Positions 42,061 through 62,332 of a stretch of 64,000 bases of DNA are shown piece by piece. How positions within the stretch are numbered: the stretch's first letter is position 1; every line of letters begins with the position of its first letter. The position numbers and the translations under genes were made by a program. Source of the stretch: Anaeromyces robustus (lineage: Eukaryota > Neocallimastigomycota > Neocallimastigomycetes > Neocallimastigales > Neocallimastigaceae). The stretch spans positions 1 through 64,000 of the forward strand of contig MCFG01000358.1 in the NCBI GenBank assembly GCA_002104895.1, written 5' to 3'. The notes beneath the pieces were generated by a model. It was not told the DNA's origin. It made no database searches and was given only the letters and a program-made list of their open reading frames with translations.

Positions 42061-43179
42061 TGTTAATTTTTTAAAAAAAAATTTAGTTTACACAAACATC
42101 ATAATTTATTATGTATATTGTGTAATATTAGTGCTTAAATAAAATTATTATTATAGAATATAATACAATACATACTATTATACATTACATTATATCATAT
42201 AAAACTTTTCTATCAAATATATATTATTATTATTATTATGATTGGATAAATTACTCCATTAAAGCCAATGAACAATTAAATTTATTTTGTTTAAATTTTG
42301 TTTTTAAATTTCAATCTCCTTCCTATGTTAGTTGGTAATAAAAAATTTATTTATAGATTGAAAAGAATGATTTAAACTAGAAAAAAAAAAGAAAAAAGAA
42401 AAAGAATTTTATTAAGATAATGTACATAACGTAGTTTATATTAATAAAATTATTATTATATTGTATTTTTATTTTTATATATAAATATTTCACTATGCCT
42501 GGTATTTTCATGATAATATAAAATTTTATATCTTATATTATTTATCTGTTGAAATATTACCTAACTTCATGTGAATAAAGTGACGTTTTTTTTGTTTTTT
42601 TAGTCTAGAATTTTGTTTTTTTCTTTTTTTTTTTTTAAAAAAGATGAAATAAAAAACTAGCTGAAAAAAGGGAAAAATGCTCCTTGTTGTTATTTTAATA
42701 TATTTTGATGTACTTTCATAGTGACATTAAAATAATGGCAACATAACATTTTTTAATTATTTATTTAATGAATAATATGCTAAATAATTTAAACTCAATT
42801 ATTTAAACTTAATATTATTTATTAATGTATAAGAAAGAGAAAAAAAATAAATTTATATGTACGCATGGCCTTTTAAAAAATGATAGGAAGTGATACTTAT
42901 ATTTAATAAATAATGTAAGTACACTATAAACCGAAAGGGAATGCAATAATAAAATACAGTTAAAAATCTTGATCATATCCAAACAAGACTGTATTATGCA
43001 GATTATTTGTCTTTAGATGATCAAACATAATGAAATTTAATAATTTAAAATTGAATTTAAAAATTATTTTATATTTTAATAGATATATTTTTAAATAAAA
43101 ATGAAAAAATAAATAAAACTTCTTTATATATATATATTTGTTTTTTAATGAAAAATGAATAATTTATTGTTCGGTTTTA
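42061..43179. other. Intergenic region with unassigned mixed-composition patches
   Basis: Patches at about 42240-42360, 42575-42740 and 42860-43030 are less AT-rich than the surroundings and may be decayed coding DNA. Short frames such as IKANEQLNLFCLNFVFKF (plus strand, near 42262) are soon closed by stops. I cannot assign a family or strand. Confidence 0.4.
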
Positions 43180-43336
43180 TTTATAATTAGTATTATTACA
43201 TGTCGTTAAGTATTATATTACTGTATTATTTTTATAATACATTTATTTTATTATTTATAATTAGTATTATTACATGTCGTTAACCAAATAGAGTATTATA
43301 TTACTGTATTATTTCTATATTACATTTATTTTATTT
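43180..43336. repeat. 73-bp tandem duplication
   Basis: The unit starting at 43180 (ATTTATAATTAGTATTATTA, then CATGTCGTTAA) recurs from 43253. The second copy has an insertion of about 10 bases (near CCAAATAGAG) after the GTCGTTAA motif. Confidence 0.9.
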
Positions 43337-43931
43337 TTTTAATAAAAATTGAATAATGAGTAAAAATCAATTATATCACAGTCTAACTATTTGTTATAGT
43401 TTTTTTTTCTATATTATTAATATAATTAATATAATAGTAATAATACAATGAATAATAATAATTATCAACTATTGTATCTTTTATATTTAATTTTCTTTTT
43501 ATTTTCTTTTTATGGTATTTTTCAAATTAAAGCTATTTATTATATCATGATTTTATAATATTATTATTTTTTTTCTTTTAATTATCAATAATATTATTTA
43601 ATATTTTATTATTTTATTAGTCTTTTTATATATATATATATTATATTTTTCAATTAAGATTTTTTAAATTTCTTTTATTCTAAGTAGTTGATAACAAATT
43701 GATGAAGATTAGAGTATCTATTAAATTATCATTTACCATTATAAATTATATATAAATAATATTTATATTATTTAAATAGTACATAAAATTATAATTAAAT
43801 AATATATAATTAATAAATAATAATACATAATTAAATTTTATATTTTTTAATTAAAATAATTATTATAAATTTATTTCATTTTTTATTATTATTATTATTT
43901 TATTATATTATATATAATAATCATAATTATA

Positions 43932-43932
43932 A

Positions 43933-43983
<51 letters not shown>

Positions 43984-43984
43984 A
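43932..43984. repeat. (AAAT)n array
   Basis: About 13 uninterrupted AAAT units lie shortly before the long TAA array. Confidence 0.9.
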
Positions 43985-44016
43985 TTTTTATTCAATAAAA
44001 ATTTAAATCATAATTT

Positions 44017-44406
<390 letters not shown>

Positions 44407-44912
44407 GATAAGAATGGAAGAAAAAAAAAAAAGTTTATCATGAATGTATAAATGTATAAAAAGTTTTTATAAATATATGTGCAATTTCAATAATAAAGTA
44501 TAATTTTGATTTTAAAACCTTAAAAATTATCTCAAAATTTAAACTCTAATAATTTATCTATGATAAAAACAATAACATAACTTAAAAAAAAAAAAAAAAG
44601 CCAAACAGATTTATTCGAAAATATTAATTTTAAACTTTATGTGTTATGCATATATATTTTTTAATGTTTTAATATAAGAATCTTGATACTTAACTTAAAT
44701 AATCAAATGCTTAATGTACAATATATTATAAACATAATTTTTATTATTGTTTAAATATTTATAAAAATAAAAAAGAAAGAAAGAGAATTATTATTCATAA
44801 AAATTTAATATTTTAGTATTTTTTTTTTAGTTTATTTTTTATTGTATTTTTCATATATAAATTTTTTTATTATTCCAAAATATATTTTCATTTATAAAAA
44901 TAATATTTAACA

Positions 44913-46481
44913 ATGGTTTATTGTAAATGTTGTGGTTGCATTACATGCTTTAGATGTTTTGAATCTGATAAAAAGAAAAGTGATGGTATTGTTTTTTTAA
45001 CTATTGGAATTAATAATACTGGAAAAACAACATTTTTACATCGAATGATGAATGGTTATTATTATATAATTTTAAATTAAATATATATATCTATATAATG
45101 GTTATTATATATGTATTCAAATATGCATATTTCTTATTAAATTATTAATATTAATAATATTCATTATATTAATATTTATATATATATCTATATATATATA
45201 TTTTGTTCAATAATAATTCTAACAGATAAGGTTGAAGAACCAACACCAACATGGGGATTTACAACCGAAACTGTAAAGTTTAAGAAACGTAATATTACAC
45301 TTTACGATGTTGGAGGATCACCATCAATTAGAGGGATATGGGTTAATTATTATGCTGAAGTAATATATTTATTGTATTTTTTTTTTTTTAATTATTTTGA
45401 AAAAATTGATAATAAAAGCAATTTATATTAATTATTACTTATATATTAATATTTAATTAATAAATTTAAAATTAAAAAAAAAAAAAAAAAGACATATGGA
45501 ATTATTTTCTTTATTGATGTATCAGATGAAGAATGTATAACTCAATCTAAAGAAATACTAGAAACTATATTAAAAGATGAAAAATTAAAGGACAAACCAA
45601 TTTTAATGTATATAAATATAGTTTATATAATAAATATAATAAATTTATATTATAATATAATATATTAATACTAATTTTTTTTATTTATATTGATTTCATA
45701 GTTTTGCAAATAAAGTAGATAAAATCGAAAAATTTGAATATATGGAAACTTATAATAAATTAAATATTGAAAGTTTAATTTCACAGGGTATTACTAGTGT
45801 TAATAAGATATTACTTTATCCATGTAGTTCATTATTAATAAATAAAGAAAGAGATCCTAGAATTGATTCAGGTATAATGATATGATAATCTTATTATTAA
45901 TAAAAATAAATATTTAAATTATTATTTTTTGTTTCTATATAACTAAGAATGAAAATGTTATTAATTTATTTTAAATATATATATGTAAATATATTTGAAT
46001 AAAAGGCTTGGAATGGTTAATTACAAGAGTTAATGATGATAGAAGTTATATAGAAAATAAAGTAAAGAATGATACAAAGAAACAAAATAGAGAATTTATA
46101 CTTGAACAAGAAGAAAAACAAAAGAGGGTTGAAGAATATAAGAAATTAAGAGCTCAACAAGAAGTTGATCAAAAGCAACAAGAACAATTAGTATCGAATG
46201 TAATTAATTAATTAGTTCTTTTTTTATTATTATTATTATTTTTAATATTTAAGTAATTTATATATTATGTAATACAAAAATTTAGAGCATATTATTCATT
46301 TATTAATATTTTTTTTTTATTTTAATCATATATATAATTTAATTTTATTTTTATTTTTTGTATAAATAAATAGACTACTAATAATGAAGAAATACCATTA
46401 ATAAGTAAAGATAAATCAAAGAGTCGTTCAGTGCGTTCTGTTAAAGTTTATCCAGAAGAAATTCTTCCATCACCTGAATAA
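44913..46481 (+). CDS. ARL13B: ARL13B-type ciliary small GTPase, six exons
   Basis: Exons 44913-45054, 45226-45359, 45492-45607, 45702-45871, 46006-46199 and 46374-46481 join to 287 residues. ARL13B is a membrane-bound GTPase of the cilium that activates ARL3 and controls ciliary traffic. The N-terminus MVYCKCCGCITCFRC is packed with Cys and has no N-terminal Gly, so palmitoylation rather than myristoylation is expected. The P-loop is GINNTGKT (32-39), the switch-2 motif is DVGGS followed by RGIWVNYYAE, and the base-specificity motif is NKVD. The usual catalytic Gln after DxGG is Ser here; animal ARL13B also lacks it. After the G domain come GLEWLITRVN and a charged coiled coil (REFILEQEEKQKRVEEYKKL), as in ARL13B. 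The tail is shorter than the human one (428 residues) but ends with VKVYPEE, a possible VxP ciliary-targeting motif. The donor of intron 1 (GTTATT) is weak. Confidence 0.88.
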
Positions 46482-48305
46482 TTTTTTATTTTGAAATATC
46501 TTACAAAAAATAATCTTATTATAATTTTATTAATATTATCATTTTTATTTACTACTACTGCAAATAATATTTTTAAAAAGCAAAAAAAAAAAAGATTAAA
46601 CGAGATGTTTTTAAAATCATTATATTTAACATTTTTATATATATATATAGACTTTTTATTGTCATGTAGATTATTTCATTTTCTTATACTATGTTTTTTT
46701 TTTTTTTTTTTTCATTTATTTAACAATTTTTTATTGAATACATAATTAAACATTTGTTACGTTAGATAATTATGGTTGTAGATATAATAATCATAAATAT
46801 ATATTTATCTTGGTTGGAAGTTGAAAAAAAAATAACATAAAATAAAATAAAATAGATTTTAAATACTTATGGAATTTAATATATATAAATCCTTTATATA
46901 ATGTTAGAGTATAATAAAAGATTTTATATGTATACAATAATATTAATGTTTAAAAAAAATAAATAATATTTATATATTATAAAAAATCTAAAAGTGGAAA
47001 AATCTATTATATTAAAAAAAAATAAAAAAAAATATTATTAATTGTGTAGAATAAATATTATTTTATTTGATTAATATTATATTTATTTATTTAAAATATA
47101 ACCATAATAGTTAATTTTTAATATAATTTAAAGTTTTGAAATAATATTTTTTTTTAATTATTGAATCGGTCATATGATTCATTTGTAATATATATTAATG
47201 TTAAAAAAATAGAATTTTTTTTTTTAATTTATTTTTTCATTCATATTCATTTTATTGTTATATTTTTATTCAATATTAATTAAAATATATAAAAATTGTA
47301 ATTATTGACACCAACACTGGGAATAGAAGAAAAGTATTATTTATAAATTTATTTAAGATATATATGTTTTTCTTATAGATTATTATAATTAAATCTCATC
47401 ATTTAATAAATATTAAGTTGTTTTTGTGACGTAAATATATATAATTTAAAAGGAAATTTCTTCAAATATAAATTTCCTTATTTTATCTGGAATAATATTA
47501 AGTACATTGTTTAAAGTCAACTAAAAGATTTATTTAAAAAAGGTAATAAAATTATTAATATTTAGTGTAATTATTGATTTATTTTTAACTTTTTATAAAT
47601 TATTTTATTTTTTTTTAAAATTTTAATATTTATATTTAGTTATAAAGATTCATTTATATTTTCAATGAAAATATTTATACTGTTAAATTAAAAAAGAAAA
47701 TACAAGTATTAAGGGTGAATAATTTAAAGGTAAAATAAAAAAAAAAAAAAAAAAAAACAAAAAAAAAAAAAAACATACAAATAAAAGAAAATGAATAATA
47801 GTTTAGAAAGTGTATAATTTAGATAAGATATAAAATTTAAAATTTAAACTTAAAATTAGATAATTTAATGGAAAACTTATATTTTTTTTTTTTATAAATT
47901 TTTATATGGATATTAATTTTTTTTTATTTAATATATATGTATATAAATTATACAAATGTAGGAAGTTTAATAATTTTTTTTTTTAAATAAAAAATCATAT
48001 TGATTTTAATATATATTTGTTAATTTTAAAATTATTTAAGGGGAAAAAGAAAAATATACATTTATATTTTTTCTTTTTCCATGATATAATTTTCTTTTTA
48101 AATGGATAATACAGAACAAAATTTGAATAATCTAATAATTTAAAAGATAATAATAATAACGATAATAACAACAACAACAACAATAATAATAATAATAATT
48201 AGTATTTTGATATTTTTAATTCAAAATTCAACAGAAATCCTTTTAAAAAAGGATTATAAAATAAATAATATAAATTTTTTAAGTAATGTACCACGTGATA
48301 TTGTC
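46482..48305. other. AT-rich intergenic region
   Basis: Downstream of ARL13B there are only short A/T-rich frames. A mixed patch at about 47290-47530 contains TGACGT and may be regulatory DNA. Two poly-A tracts lie at about 47732-47773. An ATG at 48102 in the upstream part of the next gene opens only 14 codons before TAA, so it was not used as a start. Confidence 0.5.
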
Positions 48306-54703
<6,398 letters not shown>

Positions 54704-55814
54704 AAAAAAAAAAAAAAAAAAAAAGAAAAATTTTTTTTTCATATGTTGTATTATTATTTTATTTTAAATTATATATATTATAATTTTTTTTTGAAACTAT
54801 ATATAGTATACATATATTAAATTTGCACATAAATTACCATAAAGAAATAAAAAAATAAATAAATAAATAAAACAATTAGAAATTAAAGAGTAAGAAAATA
54901 AAATAATAACTTATAGTAATTTTATAATAATAATTTATTTATATATATATAATTGTAAATAATATATTTTTTGATTTTTTCTTTACTAAAATAATTGAAT
55001 AAGAAATTTCAATAAAAAATACAGTTTAACCATTTATTTATAATTTATAATTAATTAATTATTTATGAAGGATTAATAGTAACAATGTATAATTTTTTTA
55101 TAAACAGTTTTATATTTTATTTATATTTCATATTTGAATTTTTTTTTTATTTTTATAGTTTTATAATGCAAAGTCCCAAAATTATAGTAAAAATAAATAA
55201 TTTTAATTTAGTTTTTTATAGTAGAATAATAGAATGTTCTAATAATTTATTTATTTAAATAAATTGATAAAAATTTGTATAATTTACAAGAAAAATGAAA
55301 ATGAATTGATAATTATTAATAATTTTATTTGATAATTTTTTTATTTTTTTAGTTAAATAAAAAAAAGAAAACATTTTTAAAATAGTATTATTATGTAAAT
55401 AGTTTTGATAATAAAACTATTGATAATATAAAAAAAAATAAATCAATAAGAATAATGAGAATATGAATAATATAAAGAAATAGATAGGTTATAATTTGAA
55501 AATAAAATTTTATTATTATTATCTTTTTTCCATTAAAATGAACGTAAAATATTTTAAAATATTTAAATGAGAAGGGTGGTAATGTAAATAAATAAGTAAT
55601 AATTTTGATATATTCTTTCAATAAAAATACCGATTTTATGGTAATATTTTAACAAAAAAAGAAAAAAAAAAAAAGAATTTTAATTTTACAGTGAAAGTTT
55701 TTGGTAAAATAATTTTTTTAAAACTTTAATAATTAATTAAATTAAAAATAATAAAAAATATATAATTAAAATATAATTTTATATTTTTTTTATATAGGAA
55801 TAATTACAATATGA

Positions 55815-55881
<67 letters not shown>

Positions 55882-55968
55882 AATTAATAAATAGTTTATA
55901 TATATATATATATAATTTAGATTTATTTAAATAATTATTTAATATTAATAAAATAATATTAAAATAAT
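54704..55968. other. AT-rich intergenic region
   Basis: The region holds poly-A after the RAD5-like stop, assorted A/T tracts, and an (AAAT)n array at about 55812-55882. No coding frame was recognised. Confidence 0.6.
55812..55882. repeat. (AAAT)n array
   Basis: About 17 AAAT units lie 90 bp upstream of the coiled-coil gene. Confidence 0.9.
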
Positions 55969-58900
55969 ATGGATTGGGATGCTATACAAAAGAGAGAAAA
56001 TAAAAAAGCTATTGAAGCTAAAAAATATGGTGAACTTTTAAAACAACAAAATGAAGAGATTAAGGAAAGGTATTTTATTTTTTTTCTTAAAAAACAAAAC
56101 AAAAAAATAATATATATTAATTCTATCAAAAAATTTTTATTAACAATATTATATACGAAAAATAATAAGAAAAATTAAAGAAAGACAAAATGAATTAGAA
56201 GAGAGTAAAAAATACTTTTTAGATAAATCATCAAAAGAAAATAATACCAAATTGCTAAATAATACCCTTAATGTAAAAAAATATATATAATTAAATGCTA
56301 TTTATTATAATAGTTGTTTTTAATATATTTTTATTTCTTTAATTCTTTTTTATTTTTTTAATATAAATTTTTTTTATAATTTTCAAAATAACAACAAATT
56401 ATTATTATAAATTAATAGAATAAAAAAGAATTTGGCAGTAACAATTATTTAAATATATTTCAAAATGATTCATTTACAAATAAGACTAATTTAGATTTAA
56501 ATCCAATATCATTTTCAAATAATTTTTATAATAACAAAAATACTACTACTAATAATAATAGAAATAATGAAATAAATAATATTACTAATAATAATAACAA
56601 TGATATTAATAATATAAAAAGTAATTTTAATCAAAATATACTGAATTCTTGGTATAATGATAATAATTTAAAAAATATTTCAAAATTAACTGAATCAGAA
56701 AATATGAATAGTGAATTTAATGTATCACAGTCAAATATAAATTGGTTAAGAAGTAATAACAATATTAATAACAATAATAATAACAATAATAATAATAATA
56801 ATAATAGAAAAAGAATAGAAGAAGATGTTATTATTGAAAAAATACCTATTTCTCATATTTTAATAAAAATGGATAAATTACAACAATTATATCATAATAA
56901 TACAAAAACGGTAGAAACATTAAATAATCAATGTGTTAATAATTCAATAAATATAAGTGATATAAAAAATCATTTATTAGAAAGAATAGAACAAGGAGAA
57001 TCCAAAATTATTCAATTAATTTATAATTATAATGAAAAACAAAAAAATGCTGAAATTCAATGGAGAAATGATTTTTCAGATCAATTAAATTCTATTCATA
57101 ATATTATAAATTCTTTAGAAAAATATATTCGAAGTTTTAATATAAAAATTTCCGACCATGAAAGCACTATAGAATCATTAAAAATTCAATTTAATACTAT
57201 GGAAAAACGTTTAGAAGGTCTAATAAAAGATTATGAAAGTCAAATACATAAATTAAAGGAAGATATGTCAATAAATTATACAAATATAGAGAAAAAAATT
57301 GATGAAATTAAAAGTGAACTTAATACGCTTATTAAAAATAATGAAAAATCATATCTTTCAAAATTTAACAGTTTAAATGAAACATTAAAAACAGAAAAAA
57401 TAATTTCTAGAGATAATACTAATGAACTTAAAAAAAGTATAAGTATTTTGTCTGAAATTATTAAAAAAATAGAAGATAAGGAAGTGGAAAGTATTAATAC
57501 TATAAAAGATTCTATTAATGAAACACAAAAAGTAATAGCAAATGCTATTAAAGAAAAGGAAACTAAACTTATACAATATGTAGATCAATCTCATGAAACA
57601 TTAACTTCAAAAATTAACGAAAATTCAATTACAAAACAAAATCAAATTAAAGAAATTAATGAAAAAACAACATCACTTTCAAGTTTAATGAAAGAAAAAA
57701 TTGAAATTATAAATAGACAACAAACTCGGCATATTGCAGACCAGTCTAAAAGTATGACAGATATCGAAACTAAATTTACAAATTCTCTTCAACATAATAT
57801 TCGAGATATTCTTACAAAAATTTCAAGTTTTGAAGAATTACAAAAAAGAAAAGAACAAGAACAACATGTATTGAATACTCAGATGAAAGAAAATTTTAAA
57901 AATATAGAAAAACAATGTAATCATGATATTAATTCATTTAAAGTAACTTATGACAATAAATTAAATGAAACATTAGAAAAATATGAACAAGATATTAATA
58001 AAAGTTTAGCTTCCAAAGATAATATTATTGAAGATATAAATTATAAAATTGTTCAAATATTTAATAAATTAAATAGTCAAGACGAAAACTATCAAACTAA
58101 ATCAAAAGATATTAATAAATTAATACAAGATATTGAAGCTAATAGTAAAAAGAATAACATAAATTTAATGAATGAAATGAACAATATGTTAGGTGAATTA
58201 AAGGATCAATTTACCAACATTAGTAATAAATTTGAAACTATGGATGATGAACAAAAGAAAGCAGTCACTGAATTAGAAAGTAAAATTAAATTTAAATATT
58301 TACAAATTGATCAAATTTTAGAAGCTTATAAGGAAGATTTTAAAGAATGTATTAATCGAAAAGAAATGGATGGAATAATGAACAAATTAAATAAAGTAAC
58401 AGAAAATCAAATCAATGAGGTGAAAAAAAATCTAGATAATCAACAAAATAATTCAGAAAGAGATATTAAAACATTAAATGAACTAGTTAATAATTATATT
58501 CATAAATTAGAAGAAGATTTTGGAAAAGTGAAAAATAATTTTATTACTCAAGAAGATTATCAAGAAATTATAGATAAAGTAGATCGATCTTCAAATCAAT
58601 ATCATAACAGTGCTAAAGAAATTAATCAAATGATTGATAAAATGAATAAAACTTTAGAAATTATAGAAAATAATTTAGTAGAAAATGTTTCTCGAAATTA
58701 TAATAACTTAAATACAAAAATTGATAAACATATGATTAATTATACTACTACATCTGATAATTATAACTTAATGATACAAAATTTGAAAGAAGATTTTGAA
58801 AAAATTAAGGAATCTCTTACTTCTAATAAAAATGATTTAGAAATTAATGAAAAAGCTGTTTCTGATCAATCTAAACTTATTGAGAATGTTAATGAATCTA

Positions 58901-60342
58901 TAGAAAAATTAAAACAAACTAATGAATTAAAATTATCTAAACGTGAATATCAAGAAGCTATAAGTAAATTAGAAAATGAAAATCAAACACAAATGAAAAT
59001 GTATGAACAATTAAAAGAAGATTATAGAAATAGAGAATCAGCATTTCAAATTAAACTTAAAAATTTAGAAGGATTATGGGAAGAAAATAATAATAATTAT
59101 AATAAAATAATGAAACAATATAAAGCAGAAATGGAAAATAATCTTCATCAAATGAACAAACAAATAACGTATATTAATACTTATCTTGATGATAATAAAA
59201 TTAAACAAAAAGCAATTGAAGAAGAATTAACTAAAAATGGAACAGATATTTCTTCAACTAAAGCATTTAAATTAGAATTAGAATTCTTACAAGACAAATT
59301 AATGAAATTACCATCAGAAGAAACAGTAAAGACTATTATTAATAAATCTTTACAATCGATAAAACAAAGTTATGAACAATTAGAAAATGAAATTGAAGAT
59401 ATTAAAAAGACCCTTAGAAATAATTCTCTTCGTAATATATATTATAGAAGTAATAATAATTATGGTAATGATAAAAATTATAATTTAAGTAATGATGCTA
59501 ATAATGTTAATTATCAAGAAAATATTCAAACAAGATCAATTCCTATTGTGAATAATAATAATGAATTAAATAGTAAAGAAATAAAAGAAACATCTACACC
59601 ACCTGTTGTTATAAGATCAATCCAAATAGAAACTGAAAAAAATGACCAATTCAATGAGAATATAGATAATCTATCTATCCAAAAATTCATTATTAATAAA
59701 ATAAATGAAGACAATAAAAAAGAAGAAATTATAAAAAATAATAAATATTACCAAATTGAAGAGGAAAAAGAAAACAAAAAAGAGACAGAAGAAAATATTA
59801 ATGAAAAAGAAATTAATAATAATTATACACCAAAAATAAATGAAAAGAATAATGAGAAAGTAAAAGAAATAAATAATATTTCTATTCCAAAAATAGATGA
59901 AAATAAAAATGAAGATGTTAACAATGATAATAATAAGAATAATGATAATAACGATAATAACGTTAATGATGGTAATAATGAAAACAATGAGAATAATGAG
60001 AATAATGAGAATAATGAGAATAATGAGAATAATGAGAATAATGAGAATAATGAGAATAATGATAATAATGAGAATAATGATAATAATGATAATGATAATA
60101 ATGAGAATAATGATAATAATGATAATGAGAATAATGAGAATAATGATAATAATGATAATGAGAATAATGAGAATAATGATAATAATGATAATAATGATAA
60201 TGATAATAAAAATGTTAATATTAATAATGTTAATAATGATAATATAAAAGCTAATGAAAATAAAAATGAAAATGATAAAAAAAATAATAAAAATCATAGT
60301 CGTAAAAGTAGTAATAGCAGTAAAAGTAGTGGTAGTAATTAG
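55969..60342 (+). CDS. Long coiled-coil protein with Asn-rich tail, three exons
   Basis: Exons 55969-56069, 56185-56272 and 56419-60342 join to 1370 residues. The acceptor of intron 1 was placed at AAAG before ACAAAATG because the nearer AG gives an immediate stop. The N-terminus (WDAIQKRENKKAIEAKKYGE, then LLKQQNEEIKERQNELEE) is a charged helix of the kind seen in several centrosomal and ciliary proteins. An Asn-rich stretch (about residues 100-190) follows. The centre (about residues 220-1080) is almost continuous heptad-type sequence rich in Lys, Glu, Ile, Leu and Asn without Pro, so a very long coiled coil is expected. The last 180 residues are Glu/Asn-rich and contain about 24 NNEN/NNDN-type units (59960-60200), followed by a basic Ser-rich end. 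No catalytic motif is visible. A cytoskeletal or flagellar rod is the likely class, but the family is not recognised. Confidence 0.85.
59960..60205 (+). repeat. Coding nonamer-type repeat (AATGAGAAT and variants)
   Basis: Tandem AATGAGAAT and AATGATAAT units encode Asn-Glu-Asn and Asn-Asp-Asn runs near the C-terminus of the coiled-coil protein. The first eight or so copies are identical, so recent slippage is likely. Confidence 0.9.
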
Positions 60343-60895
60343 AAAATGATTGAATAAAAAAAAGAAAAAGAAAAAGAAAAATTTAATCTATCTATCTATA
60401 TATTTTTAAAACATTTAAAATGTTTTTTTTTTTTTTTTTTTAATTTTTTTTTTTTAAAAAAAAGGTTGAATATATTATTATATATAAACATAAACTTATA
60501 TCTTTTAATAAAATAAAAATTAAACTATCATTATCATATATAAAATATATATATATATATATATATTAATTATTACAAAATAAAACAATAAAAACTATTA
60601 TAAAAAAAAGTAATTATAATAAATATTTATATCATTTTTATTTTTTTAAATTTTTTTTTAGAAAAAATATAAATTGGGATATATTATATATTATAAATAC
60701 AAAATTTTTAAAATGATTTTTTTTTTTTTATTTTAATTTTTGTCTTTTCTGGAATAAAAAAAAAAGATTAATATATATAATAATATATATATAATTTATT
60801 AATAATAAAAAATATGTATTGCATAATTGTGTCTTTTTTTTTTTTTTTTTTTTTTTATTTTAATAAAAAGTTGATAATGACTTGCTAAATTAAGA
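60343..60895. other. Short convergent intergenic region
   Basis: The 3' ends of the coiled-coil gene (plus) and the TFIIIC gene (minus) face each other across about 550 bp. It contains poly-T tracts (60423-60442 and 60834-60856) and TA runs; no gene is seen. Confidence 0.7.
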
Positions 60896-62266
60896 TTATA
60901 TTCTATACCAGCTATTATTAGGGAAATAACATGTAATTTTATTTGCATTTAAGTCTTTACCATCTTTTTTTATATACATATATTTATAAAAAATATTCTT
61001 TAATATTAAAAAATATGATAATAAAATATATATATATTTATATATTATTATTGTTTTTATTATTTATTTTTACTTACCATAATCAACATAATCAAAGTTA
61101 TTACTATCTTCAAAATCAAATATAGATGGTTTTTTAGGTTTAACAATAATTTTACTCCTTATAATATTCTTTTCTAGTAACATTTCTAATAAATCTTGTA
61201 ATTCACATTTTGACATACTGATAGAGAATTTTTGAAATAGTCTTGACTATTAATAATCAATTTTATTAAATTTACATATAATAATATAATATATATGTTT
61301 ACATAGAAATAAAAAAAAAAAATAAAAAAATAAAATAAAAAAAAAAAAAAAAAAGATTGAAAATAATATATAAAATAAATTAAAAAAAAGTTTTAATATT
61401 ATATATTATTTTTAAAATTTTATATTATATTTTTACTATATATTCAGATATAATGTAATTTACCTCATATATACCAGGATTTTGTACGATAGCACTTAAT
61501 ACAGTTTCAAGACAATCTCTTAAAATTGAATCAGCTACTTCACCATCTAAATTATACCACATTTTAAATGGTGAATAGATAGGATTATGCTTTTTTATTT
61601 TAGAATTTGAAAGTTCATTTAAAGAAGCATAATTATTATTATTATTATTTACTTCTTCATCTTCTTCATCTTCTTTACCTCTTCCTATATAATGTTGAGG
61701 TAAAATCCAAGAAGAAATATATTTAAAAGCAATATATCTACGAATCCTAAAACCAGCTGCAATAATTAATGAAATATTGTTTTCTTTATCAATTAAACAC
61801 TTGGTCATTATTTTTAATAAATTATGTAAATCAAATTCTGTGGTATAATCTAATAAATGACCAAGTTTTAATTTTATTTGTTTCAAAGATATACCTTTTT
61901 CTTTAGTTTCTTCAATACACTGATATACTTTAATTACCGTAGCAACATTAAACATTTTAAGATTTGATAATTTCTTTTTAATTAATTCATATATATTAAT
62001 ATGTTTATAACGCTCTTCTAACGAAATCATATCATTAGAGGAATGATGATAAGAAATACTTTCAGCTGAAGTTGAAGACATAATACTATTATTAAATTCT
62101 TGATTACTATTTAATGCTGCTTGAATTAATGTATCTTCATCCATAAGAATATCTTCATTGAATTTTTGTTTTGACATTGTTTGTTGCTGTTCTTTTATTT
62201 CTTGAGATTTTGAATCTAATTTTTGGTTTTCCTCTATTTTATCATTGCTTTCATTATTATTATTAC

Positions 62267-62332
<66 letters not shown>

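Noticed and set aside
42240-42360. Fragments resembling pieces of a retroelement polyprotein
   Set aside because: No reverse transcriptase or integrase motif, long terminal repeats or continuous frame could be found.
48102-48145. ATG upstream of the RAD5-like gene as its true start
   Set aside because: The frame closes after 14 codons and no good donor site links it to the main frame.
59671-60297. Long minus-strand frame rich in Ile opposite the coiled-coil gene
   Set aside because: It is the antisense shadow of AAT/GAT-rich coding sequence; composition is pure low complexity.
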